Notes under the pieces: generated by a model
Told to the model about the DNA's origin: nothing
Database searches by the model: none
What the model saw: the letters and a program-made list of their open reading frames with translations, nothing else
From: Macrostomum hystrix
Taxonomy: Eukaryota; Platyhelminthes; Macrostomidae
Direction of reading: 5' to 3'
Length of the DNA stretch: 64,000 nucleotides
NCBI GenBank assembly: GCA_950097015.1
Contig: CATNEN010000025.1
Span: 8,985,001-9,049,000 of the forward strand
Position numbers and translations under genes: made by a program
Part shown: positions 11,301 to 23,300 of the stretch, one piece after another
How positions within the stretch are numbered: the stretch's first letter is position 1
Layout: each line of letters opens with the position of its first letter

Positions 11301-14300
11301 CTTCCAGGAGCGAATGGCCGACGGAGTCTGGGCTGGAATGAACTTCACATCCCACCTGTTTGATGGAGTCAGCTTCATCAGCGATGGGCCAGGAGCCGTG
11401 AGGACTAATTATGCAGCTTTGTATATGTTGGGTGAATGGTAGAACAGTTGTTGTAGTTTATCGGTACCGTCGGCAGTTCGCCGACGCGGTAGTTCGGGTA
11501 CGGACCGCCCAAAGCTTGCCGGGGGAGGAGGGATGGGAAGCAGCGACCCTCGAGGCGTTCAGACACTCCGAGGAGAGACGGGATGGGCTTGGAGCGTACA
11601 GACACAGACAAGCCCGGCACAGGTGGATGCGCGAAGGCTTTGACTGCGAGCGGGTAGCCACTCGACAGCCCCAGAGAGAGGTGGATGACGGTCTGGAGGC
11701 GTACCGACGCTTCGCAGACTCGAGGGAAGACTCTGGAGGAGAAGGATGATGATGATGAGCTTTTGGCAGCAGCAGAGGTCGGGCAGAGGAACAAGGTTTG
11801 AGCACGGACAAATAAATAACTCGTTAATGCTTTTCTTACCGGGAGGGATCGAACGCTGCACTCATGGCAATTAGTGTAGCTCAGGCTGCGTAGTTTATTA
11901 TTGTATTGATTGTTCGCTTCTAACTCAGGGCAACGTTCTCACAATAGTACTCGGGAGGCGCGGGGGCTGGCCACGGGCAGCGCGCGCTAATAAATAACAG
12001 CGTGGGGTGGGGCGAGGGCATAGGGCTGGACGGGGTAGGGCTAAGCCACGCAGGGCTGGGGTGGGAGTAAACACACAAGGCTGAGAGCCGAGAGAGAGAG
12101 AGAAGGAGGCCGGCTAGCCAATCAGAAGTCGCCTTGGCGAGAGGCCTGATTGGACTAGCGAAGACGGCGCAGGGGGCAGCCAATGGGCGAGCGATAAACA
12201 ACGATAAAGGAGGGTGGCCTAAGCCGGGGCCGGGCAGAACTGGATTGAGCAGGTGGCCGGGGTGGAAGGGTTAGTGACGCAGGGGTCGGGGCAAGGTCAT
12301 TGTGAGACGCAGCTCACAACACAGTAGAAAGGGGTATTTGAAATATCCACATTTTTTCTTTTTTCTGTGTCTCCCAAAATATGCGACCAATGGCCACGAA
12401 AATGCAGAACACGGGCTAAAAGTTTCCACTCTATCCGATGAAACAGCTTCCAGAATCACAAAACATCGGCATCGTCGAGGTATTCACCGATCTCGTCGGG
12501 GTGTCTGTTGACGAAAGCAAAAAAAGATTGGCAGAGTCTTTCTACTCACAAAATTTCATCATCTAACCATGCAGGCTGTTATTGTTGAGAATTTTGTTTT
12601 GCTTTTACTGTTAGTTATTATATGATTGAATCAATAACGACTCGCCATAGAAGCTTATGCAGAGAAATGTTGGTTGGTCACCAGGGTCTTCGTGTCTTCG
12701 TATCTTCGGGATATTATGGTCTTTCGACTGTTAATTAGGGATTTTCAAGTTGGTATCGAGTTTCGTAGCGGGTTGGGAAAATACCACTATTTGCTATTTG
12801 CTAATTAGTACAACGCTGAGCAACAGGTAAATTCGCTACTTCTCATTTTGATAAAAGCATAAATAACATCTTTGTTTAATTCGAACTTTATTGGATAATT
12901 GGATTAATTTATTAATCTATTAATTGAAATAGTGCGGGTCTTTTGCTAGCCGATGACCGCCCTCATGAAAGATAGGAGTGTGGAAAACGACGATAGAGTC
13001 GGAGGTCGATCGCTGCTGCCGCGAGCTGTCGCAGAGAGGGATGACGAAGGGAGGGATGAAGGGAGAGATGAAGGGAGAGATGAGGCGGTACAAAGGATGC
13101 AAGTGAGTGGTCCTATTGGCCTCAGGCTGGCCAGTCCCACCCAACCCATAGGCCACAGGCATGACTGCCGTGCCCACCCCAAGCAGTGCTCGAAACCGGC
13201 TAAAAGTCTAAATAGATGTCGGACTACCCGCAAGCGAATAGGACAGGGCTAGATAGCCTACTGTCATCAGTAGCATGTTCGTAACTGACTCCTAACTTTG
13301 GTAGCAGTGGTCGACTCGGCCTAGGCTCTTGTCTTAGAAATGCGGAAAGGCTATCGGCAAAGCGGATAATGATCGAAGGTAGCGCCACCACCCAATGCGC
13401 CTACGTTGCCACCGCAGACATTTGGGAACTTGGGTCCCCGGAGCTCGCAGCTCCCAGTTTGTCACACAGATCTTAGACAAGCCGAAAAATAGAGCATTCT
13501 GTAACTTCCGTTTTAGACTAGGGTGAGCACCCCAGAATGGATCGAGTCACGCCTCACAAGGGGATTCCTGAAACTGCGCTACAGTGGTCTAGGAAGGTGG
13601 TACTCCGAACCCGAATGAGAAATCCATAGCCAGAATCCTACTCATGAGACATTAGACACATTCCGTACATTAGACTGCAGCCTACTCATTAGATAACTAG
13701 CAAGCCGATTCTGTGTGAGTTGAGGAGAACAGAGGCAGGAGAGATTAAGCTGAACACTGGCTGAGTGATTATGCAAGCAGGAAATTATTAGATCACGCCT
13801 CTCGCTCCCATGGCCGCGGTTGCGAAAGGCGGGGAAAAGAGGGAGAATTCAAATTGGCAAAGGAACTTGACGCATACACTGGAACCCGCCGAGAGAGTGA
13901 GGAAAGCCGGCCAAGGAATCCCCCACCTCGTAGGCAGAAATGCACACGCTACATCCCGCATTTAGCTCGCAAATCCCTAGCTCCATATTACTCTCATGCG
14001 TGCTCACAGTAGCCTTCTTGCCGCAGCTTTCAGCTCGGCCTCGCCAGAGCCCATTCCCCTAGTGAATTAGCCACTCATGATTGAGGGCTGTCTAATGATA
14101 CAATAAAGGGGAAATAACAGCATGATAGAAAGTGATTTAAATTGTTACTAAATTGCCTAATAGTTAAATGATTGGCGACTAAGATGAATAATAGTTTATT
14201 AGGCTAGAATCAAATCCCTGCCCTCGCCCCGATTGCCCACTAGCTAAGTAATAAATCCCTTAGGGATAGCAATAAGAGTCCGCTACGCGGGTTACTTATC

Positions 14301-17300
14301 TGATTGCTGACTGACTTCACTGCAGGCCGTCGATCTCGCGGGGGAATGCAAATGAACAGGGGAATAGGTGAGGAATTGCTGAGTGCAGTTGGCAAGGGGC
14401 CAGACTGCAGGGAGCTCAAGGCTCAATTTGGAGCGCACCCAAGGAGGTGGCTTGCGCTTAGGGGCACTAGCAGGTAGTTGCCTGCTGCTATGATCTGGAG
14501 CCTTAGGCTCAGGGACTAGGTGCTAGCCTAGAAGGGGGAGAGTCCACGGACCGAGTTCCGGGACCAGACAGGAAGGGGGTAGGTTTTAGTCCAGGGTGGA
14601 GGGAAGGTTCCCCTAGGGGCAGCGCAGCGCGCTCTCTTAAATAGTCCTGCAGCTCCGCCAACCTCGCATTCATCAAAATAACCCACATGCTCGCCGGCCT
14701 GTCAGCGAGGAATCGGGTCGGCATAATGCCACCCCAATTGCCCACTGAAGCGGCGGCGAGAATCGCCAGATGCCCCACTAGGAGCGTCTGCCGGCAGTCG
14801 GCCAATGATTGTGATCCCGCCGGGATATGGGAAGCGCAGGCGCCGACCTGCCTATAGTGTCGTTACATGTATCTAGAGGGGGAAAGGTCATAATCGAGCC
14901 CCGGCTCGGGTTACAGTAAAGAAGAGGGACATGAAGAATTAAAGCTCACTCTAAACGCATGAGTGCTCCCGACAATCTGATCGCGGTTTGGAGGGGAATT
15001 ATGACCTAAACTAGTCCATACAGTATTGCTATTTCCGCGATCAGTCACTCCTACAGGGGACTAGACAGATCCGAGACAAAGGGAATCGGCGGCTACTTAA
15101 TTCACCTCCGCCCCAAGTCTGGCCCTAAGATTAATGATGGTGTTCTGCGGCCAGCTGCTATGTGGGTCGCGATTATTAACTTGCTAAAAATGGAAAAATT
15201 TGGCTGGCTCACAACCCCACTCGATTCCGAAGTACACTCCACATCACACCGCCCTTGCTCACTTTCACGTAAGACACTTACGTGCTTACTGTTAGTAGTG
15301 GGGTGTCCCGCGAATCGAGGGGGCAAAAACTTACATTACCCTACTGCATACCGTAAAGAATCCTAAGAAGAAAACCGCTAGAGAAGAAATCCTAAGTTAT
15401 CGTACGTAACAATACTGCTATAAATAGATTTTGTGCGAGAGTGTAAAAGGTCGGCGCCCCTAGCGACTAAGGGATAGAGTCCTGAGGGGAGGTGGGTGCG
15501 CATTCCGGCTGAGTTAAGGTTGTTCTCGTTGCCCAGGGGTGCCGTGTCCCGGCTCGCCTTCTCCTCCAGGTGGCTGCAGCTGTCCCCGTCTTTCCCTGCC
15601 CGGCTTGGTCGCGGTTGCGCAATCCTGGGAGGCTCCGGCCGTTTTCCTCCTTAAGTCCGAGGGTCCGGCCGTGCTCTCACCAGGTGGCTCCAGATTGGCT
15701 GACCCGCTCTGCGTCCTCACCGATCCTGTTGCCGGGCGTTGGTAGCCTCTGATTCGCCGCGCGCTCCAGATGTTTCCGGCTGGCCGTGCCCGGGAATGTT
15801 CGCCGGGCCGGTTGCCTAGCCGTTGCGCGCGGCCCAATCGTCGCTGCAGCTGGTCGCAGCTGGGGAAACCGCTGCTCAGGCCGCTTGTGATGCTGTTGCC
15901 GGCCGAGGTGTCTCCTCACCGAAAAGGTCAGGGCCCCAACAACTAAACCGTTACTATGGGCCCCCTAAACTGGTTCTGCCCGGAATCCCCACTTTGCTCC
16001 CATGGGCTGGCGGTTAGACCGCCACGTCTCCCTAAATTAGCCCTATAAAAGCAAACTCTTGACGCCCCATTAACCTCAAGCCTGTTATCTCGCAATCAAC
16101 CTCCCGAACTGTCAGTAATCTATTTCTGCTATCAGCCCTACTAAGTCTCACATCCTCTGCGAATAAAACACAAGCGAGTGTTCCGTCTGCGTTTACCGCC
16201 TAAAGTTCCGCGTCTGACTCGTCTACTCCGCCCGCATAATGGCCCAGCAGCAGCCTGAAGGAGAGAGGTGAGTTATTACTTCTACTCGGCCCCCCCAAGG
16301 CCGGTTATTTAAGGATTATTGCGAGGGTTATTGCATAAGAATTAGAATAACGAAATCCCCCTTACCCACGGCACGCCTACTGATCCCCAAAAATCTGAAA
16401 TTGACCCCGACCCAATAAGGGGAAAACCCTTCCCCAGCCAAAGATTGATTAAATTGAGTTATTTGGGTTGCAATTGTCAATACTATTTTGTCCCCGCCTA
16501 ATCTGGCCACACCCTCCTTCCATTCCCAGCGATTACCTGCCCGGATTTGTAAATCCGCCTCGGCGCCGGGCCAGCTCAGGCGATCCCATTGCCTTATCAT
16601 TCGTGATGAGTAAGTTAGATGTTTTTTTCTGTCATACTCTCCCACCCAACTTGGGTTCCACTATTTGCGACTTCCCCCTACGAACCATCGCTGCCCGTTT
16701 ACTGAGCTACTCATCCACCTTACCCCTCCAGACATTAACGTGCCCGAAGGCCGCGAGGAGGACGTGGCCGCGATAGCCCTCGGCTTTATCCGGGGCCCAC
16801 TAGGCGCAGCTCTGGCAGTCGCCATGATCGCCGTGGCCCTTGTTCTGGGCTTCATCTCGTACTTTCTGTGAGAGCCACCCAGTCGCGCCACCTTCACTCC
16901 TACGACGCCCCGGCCCCCCTATCAGCACATGATCAGCCTCCGCACCCACACAGACTCATATACCACGACTGGTGCTAAATGAACTTTCTATGCATAACGA
17001 AATAAACATGCAAAAATCCCTGGCTCCTTTTCTTTTACGCCACCATTTGAAATATGAAAGAGGGCTCACTATTTTCACCCGTCTTCTTTCCTAGACGAAA
17101 CATTACTGCTCAAGTTTTACAACCGCCTAGTAACCGAAAAAACTAACTGATAGACTGTTAATGAGTTTTTGAAACGTCTGGAACCTTAATTCATACGATT
17201 TATTACTACCTAGGTACCTAGATTTGAACTCCCAGCTGCTAACTTCTGGCTCCTAAATAATGTTTCTTTTTGTCTTTTCTAGCCCTAACAAAAGAAAAAT

Positions 17301-20300
17301 TATCATTTTGAAATCTGTCGCTCATTGAAACAGCCAGATTGTCTCCCCTAGAATTTGAATACCCGACCCTACCGGCTTCTTGATTTACAACCGCCCACTC
17401 TTTAAACAAACATTAAGAAAAACTCCCGAAACATACCACCCCGCTCACTTTAGCGGGTTGGTATACCCCCTAAATAGAAGCCGGTATAGCTAAACTCCCG
17501 AAACCAAGCATAGAGAACATGTAAGATAAGCAAGTTTGCGAAAAGTAGGTGCGAACCCTAGTTTGCGGCAGTTATTACGAAAATATTTCATGCGAAAATT
17601 CGTACTAGGGGAGTTTCACCCCACTAAGTATGTTTTTGGATTTTGATTTGTTTATATGAGTTTTTAAGAGGGTTTGGCGCCGAGATGGCCTTTTTGATTT
17701 GAAACCGCCTTCCCTCCCTTAAAGAAACATAGAATTTCCCATGGCATACCACCCCGCTCACTTTAGCGGGTTGGTGCCCCTCCTAAGTTAGAAGTTGTCC
17801 TAAATTGAACTCCCACAGACCCACCAATATGAACAAGATAAGGCAAAGGTGCCATGCATGATGTGGTGCGAATAAAAGTAAAATGCTCTTTGAGAAAAGA
17901 AGGTGCATGCCCTAGATTGCTACAATTAGATAGGCATCTCATGCGAAAAAGTACTAGGGGAATTTCACCCCACTAGGTATGTTTTTGGGTTTCTGGCTAA
18001 ATTATAAGAATTTTTATGAGATTTTTGTGCCAAGGCGGCTTTGATGAAAAAGGAAGGCATGCACAATAGGAGAAAAGGAGCAAAAAGTGTAACAGAATGG
18101 GGGATCGCTTCCCCAACGAGGTCTCCAGTGGGGCTCGGTCGCCTAGCACGGCCGGGTGAGTGCTTCGGGGCACCCGCAGCGGGAGCTACCTTTCCCTAGC
18201 CTGGGTCGTGGCCGTTGGTATTTACCTGCGCAGCAGCGGACCTCAGGCGGTCGGCGAATGAGGCATATGATTCGCCTCGGTCCTGCCTCAGGTTGCGCCC
18301 GCTGAGGGGCCGGGCATAGGGGGTGCAGGCGCCGCTGAGGGCCTCGGTCAGGTCCTGCACGAACCGGAAATAGGTCACGCGGCGCGGCAGGGTCATCGCT
18401 TGGGTTAGGGGTTCACCGCCTAGGTGGGCCAGCAGGGTGAGGATTTTCTCCTCTTCTGTTTCCAAGCCCTCAGCCTCAACCTTCAGGTTAAACCGGCGCA
18501 GCCAGCGGGGAAAAGAGTCTGCTGCCGATTCGAATGGTTCCAGGGCAACTTTCACCCTGTGAGTTCTTGCTCGACGCGGCTCTAGACGCTCCATCAGGGA
18601 GGCTAGGCGCTCGATGGGGTCCCCTTGATTGGCGGCTGCAGCTGCTGCTGCCGCTGGGGGATCGGCGCGCGCTGCGGCAGCAGCGCGGCCTCTAGGTGGG
18701 CGGGGGGCGCCGATGGCCTCGACGACCTCATCCTCCTGGTCGGACATTTTCGGCCAAAAGAGAAAATGAGGGTTTTGCGAATTGAAAAGGGGTGTTTGTC
18801 GCTAATGCAACAATGGGGAAGGAGAGAAAGGGGAGGCACGGATCACGACCGGGGGTCGTGCGAGAGGGAAAGAGAAAGGCCTGAGTTGTCAAATCCAGCC
18901 CTAATTAATGGCGAGCAAATTCCTTATTCCTAGCAAACAATCCTACAGCAAAAAATGAGATCAAAGATCAATGAGAGAGAAAAAAAAGGCCCAGGGCCCT
19001 GGCTAGCTTTGCTTCCAGCCTTGGCTACCGACAACTGCTTGCGCGCACTTAAGTCTGGGACATAGAAGTCTAGGTTTTAACTTAGCACTCATTCAGCAAC
19101 CCTATAGCAGACTGTTACACTATAGGTACGGCGGGGCCAGTACTACTGCAAGCTGGCGCCTGCAGCAGCCTATCTCCCTACCGTGGAAAGTACGCGACTC
19201 AAAAAGTCATTCAAAGAAGGCTAATCCCCGATTCGCTCAGAGGGCCCTTCCCGGTTGGGATGGCCGGGGGCTTCGCCTCCGCGATTTACGAGGCTGGGGA
19301 TCCCAGGAATTATACATCTGAGACCTCGCTCGGTTAGGGGTCCGTGGCTTAGAGCCCGGTTTCTCCGTTTAGACCATCCCTCAGAGAGTTTCTTAGAAAA
19401 GACGCGCCGACCGAATTCTAGCCCATACTTGAAGTAGGCAGCTTCGAGAGGCGGGCACGGGGGTCGCTAGACCTCCCTCAAAGTCCCACCTCCCTAACTG
19501 TTCCCCACCAAAGTCAGACTTGGTCAAAGTTATGTGACACTTTCAAAATCAGGTACACGTAAGCAGGCCTGCATGCTACCCAAGAGAACCAATCCCCGGT
19601 GCTCGGCGAGTCATCGATTCCCGGCTGCATTGCCGGGGGCTCCCCTCGCTCGGTTAGAAGGCCGAACGGCGTTGCCCGGTCCCTCGTTAAGAATGGCCCC
19701 TCCCAGATCAGTCACGCGGGAAAACCCCACAGACAGTCCCTGACTCCTGCAGCAGCCACATAACCCGAAGACACTCTAGCATGAAGTCCGCTCACACAGC
19801 CTACTCTTAGTAGAAAGTCACTAATCGGAAATTTTGGAAATCCTAACAAAATCCTTACATTAAAGTCCGAATCAAATTGAAACTGTTCAAAGAAAATTAA
19901 TTGACAGTTACTCGAACTGAAGTCCAGTCTCTAGAGATAAGATTTAGGCGTACGGAAGATGAAATCTAGAAGAAGCCCTTACGGCTAACTACCACAGAAA
20001 TCTGCGGCGCTAATCTAACAATTGAAAAAAATTCAAGTTCGTTTCGCGCCCTTTCTAGATCCCACCTCGATGCCACCATTGAAATAGTGCGGGTCTTTTG
20101 CTAGCCGATGACCGCCCTCATGAAAGATAGGAGTGTGGAAAACGACGATAGAGTCGGAGGTCGATCGCTGCTGCCGCGAGCTGTCGCAGAGAGGGATGAC
20201 GAAGGGAGGGATGAAGGGAGAGATGAAGGGAGAGATGAGGCGGTACAAAGGATGCAAGTGAGTGGTCCTATTGGCCTCAGGCTGGCCAGTCCCACCCAAC

Positions 20301-23300
20301 CCATAGGCCACAGGCATGACTGCCGTGCCCACCCCAAGCAGTGCTCGAAACCGGCTAAAAGTCTAAATAGATGTCGGACTACCCGCAAGCGAATAGGACA
20401 GGGCTAGATAGCCTACTGTCATCAGTAGCATGTTCGTAACTGACTCCTAACTTTGGTAGCAGTGGTCGACTCGGCCTAGGCTCTTGTCTTAGAAATGCGG
20501 AAAGGCTATCGGCAAAGCGGATAATGATCGAAGGTAGCGCCACCACCCAATGCGCCTACGTTGCCACCGCAGACATTTGGGAACTTGGGTCCCCGGAGCT
20601 CGCAGCTCCCAGTTTGTCACACAGATCTTAGACAAGCCGAAAAATAGAGCATTCTGTAACTTCCGTTTTAGACTAGGGTGAGCACCCCAGAATGGATCGA
20701 GTCACGCCTCACAAGGGGATTCCTGAAACTGCGCTACAGTGGTCTAGGAAGGTGGTACTCCGAACCCGAATGAGAAATCCATAGCCAGAATCCTACTCAT
20801 GAGACATTAGACACATTCCGTACATTAGACTGCAGCCTACTCATTAGATAACTAGCAAGCCGATTCTGTGTGAGTTGAGGAGAACAGAGGCAGGAGAGAT
20901 TAAGCTGAACACTGGCTGAGTGATTATGCAAGCAGGAAATTATTAGATCACGCCTCTCGCTCCCATGGCCGCGGTTGCGAAAGGCGGGGAAAAGAGGGAG
21001 AATTCAAATTGGCAAAGGAACTTGACGCATACACTGGAACCCGCCGAGAGAGTGAGGAAAGCCGGCCAAGGAATCCCCCACCTCGTAGGCAGAAATGCAC
21101 ACGCTACATCCCGCATTTAGCTCGCAAATCCCTAGCTCCATATTACTCTCATGCGTGCTCACAGTAGCCTTCTTGCCGCAGCTTTCAGCTCGGCCTCGCC
21201 AGAGCCCATTCCCCTAGTGAATTAGCCACTCATGATTGAGGGCTGTCTAATGATACAATAAAGGGGAAATAACAGCATGATAGAAAGTGATTTAAATTGT
21301 TACTAAATTGCCTAATAGTTAAATGATTGGCGACTAAGATGAATAATAGTTTATTAGGCTAGAATCAAATCCCTGCCCTCGCCCCGATTGCCCACTAGCT
21401 AAGTAATAAATCCCTTAGGGATAGCAATAAGAGTCCGCTACGCGGGTTACTTATCTGATTGCTGACTGACTTCACTGCAGGCCGTCGATCTCGCGGGGGA
21501 ATGCAAATGAACAGGGGAATAGGTGAGGAATTGCTGAGTGCAGTTGGCAAGGGGCCAGACTGCAGGGAGCTCAAGGCTCAATTTGGAGCGCACCCAAGGA
21601 GGTGGCTTGCGCTTAGGGGCACTAGCAGGTAGTTGCCTGCTGCTATGATCTGGAGCCTTAGGCTCAGGGACTAGGTGCTAGCCTAGAAGGGGGAGAGTCC
21701 ACGGACCGAGTTCCGGGACCAGACAGGAAGGGGGTAGGTTTTAGTCCAGGGTGGAGGGAAGGTTCCCCTAGGGGCAGCGCAGCGCGCTCTCTTAAATAGT
21801 CCTGCAGCTCCGCCAACCTCGCATTCATCAAAATAACCCACATGCTCGCCGGCCTGTCAGCGAGGAATCGGGTCGGCATAATGCCACCCCAATTGCCCAC
21901 TGAAGCGGCGGCGAGAATCGCCAGATGCCCCACTAGGAGCGTCTGCCGGCAGTCGGCCAATGATTGTGATCCCGCCGGGATATGGGAAGCGCAGGCGCCG
22001 ACCTGCCTATAGTGTCGTTACATGTATCTAGAGGGGGAAAGGTCATAATCGAGCCCCGGCTCGGGTTACAGTAAAGAAGAGGGACATGAAGAATTAAAGC
22101 TCACTCTAAACGCATGAGTGCTCCCGACAATCTGATCGCGGTTTGGAGGGGAATTATGACCTAAACTAGTCCATACAGTATTGCTATTTCCGCGATCAGT
22201 CACTCCTACAGGGGACTAGACAGATCCGAGACAAAGGGAATCGGCGGCTACTTAATTCACCTCCGCCCCAAGTCTGGCCCTAAGATTAATGATGGTGTTC
22301 TGCGGCCAGCTGCTATGTGGGTCGCGATTATTAACTTGCTAAAAATGGAAAAATTTGGCTGGCTCACAACCCCACTCGATTCCGAAGTACACTCCACATC
22401 ATAATTTATTATTTAACGGAAAACTTGTTGGAACATTTTGGATTTCGAAGTATTAATTAGATGATGCCAGTCAGATACAATGTAAAATATTTATTGTAAC
22501 TTTCGCACCCTGCTACTGAAACCAGCAGTAAGGCTTGCACACTAATCCAACTCAAACAGCGACGCAACAGGACCAGCGCTCTGCAAGAGCTGCTGAATCT
22601 GGCGCGTGCCGATTGGCTGACACTGCCAACAGTCGCCTCGGCTGGTCGAGCCGCTGAGGACTTGGATAGCGACTGGATCCAGTGCCGCCAGGCCCTAAGC
22701 CGGATCCGCCCGAACTCTGGACAGTTTAGGGACTTGTTGAAGGCGAGTTCCGCTTGCTGTGCCGCTAATTTCTAAGAAATGTGGCTCTTCCGAAGTTTTT
22801 ATAGTAACTTGAGTGCGAGTCACATTGGTGTGAGTTACCTTGGTGTGAGTTACCTTGGTGTGAGTCTCCTTGGTGTGAGTTACCTTGGTGTGAGTCTCCT
22901 TGGTGTGAGTCTCCTTGGTGTGAGCAAGGACCACTAGTAGATAGTATCTACTTGAGTAGTCCGTGGGTGTGAGTCACATCGGAGTGAGTCTCCTTGGTGT
23001 GAGTTACCTTGGTGTGAGTCACCTTGGTGTGAGTCTCCTTGGTGTGAGTTACCTTGGTGTGAGTCACCTTGGTGTGAGTCTCCTTGGTGTGAGTTACCTT
23101 GGTGTGAGTCTCCTTGGTGTGAGTCACCTTGGTGTGAGTTACCTTGGTGTGAGTTACCTTGGTGTGAGTCTCCTTGGTGTGAGTCACCTTGGTGTGAGTT
23201 ACCTTGGTGCGAGTCACATTGGTGTGAGTTACCTTGGTGTGAGTTACCTTGGTGTGAGTCACCTTGGTGTGAGTCACCTTGGTGTGAGTTACCTTGGTGT

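Larger units (their letters stand above)
12925..22401 (-). mobile_element. Non-autonomous LTR retrotransposon (gag-only)
   Basis: Direct repeats 12925-15246 and 20080-22401 (2322 bp each, offset 7155) begin TG and end CA. They are flanked by TAAT at 12921-12924 and 22402-22405. Read on the minus strand, the 5' LTR is the right-hand copy. One base inside it, 20078 down to 20061, is tggtggcatcgaggtggg, a primer-binding-site-like sequence that starts with TGG as the complement of a tRNA CCA end does. The gag-like ORF 18747-18196 agrees with minus orientation. No reverse transcriptase, protease, RNase H or integrase frame is visible in the 4.8 kb interior, so it needs a partner element for movement. 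The LTRs look identical in the stretches I compared, so insertion is recent. It sits in intron 6 of receptor A, antisense to the gene. Confidence 0.88.

Noticed and set aside
11411-11861. Overlapping short frames on both strands before the LTR element
   Set aside because: GC-rich sequence open in many frames; none has recognisable motifs, and it lies in receptor A intron 6.
14509-14805. 98-residue minus-strand frame present in both LTRs (also 21664-21960)
   Set aside because: Identical because the LTRs are duplicates, so it is one observation; no similarity or splice support.
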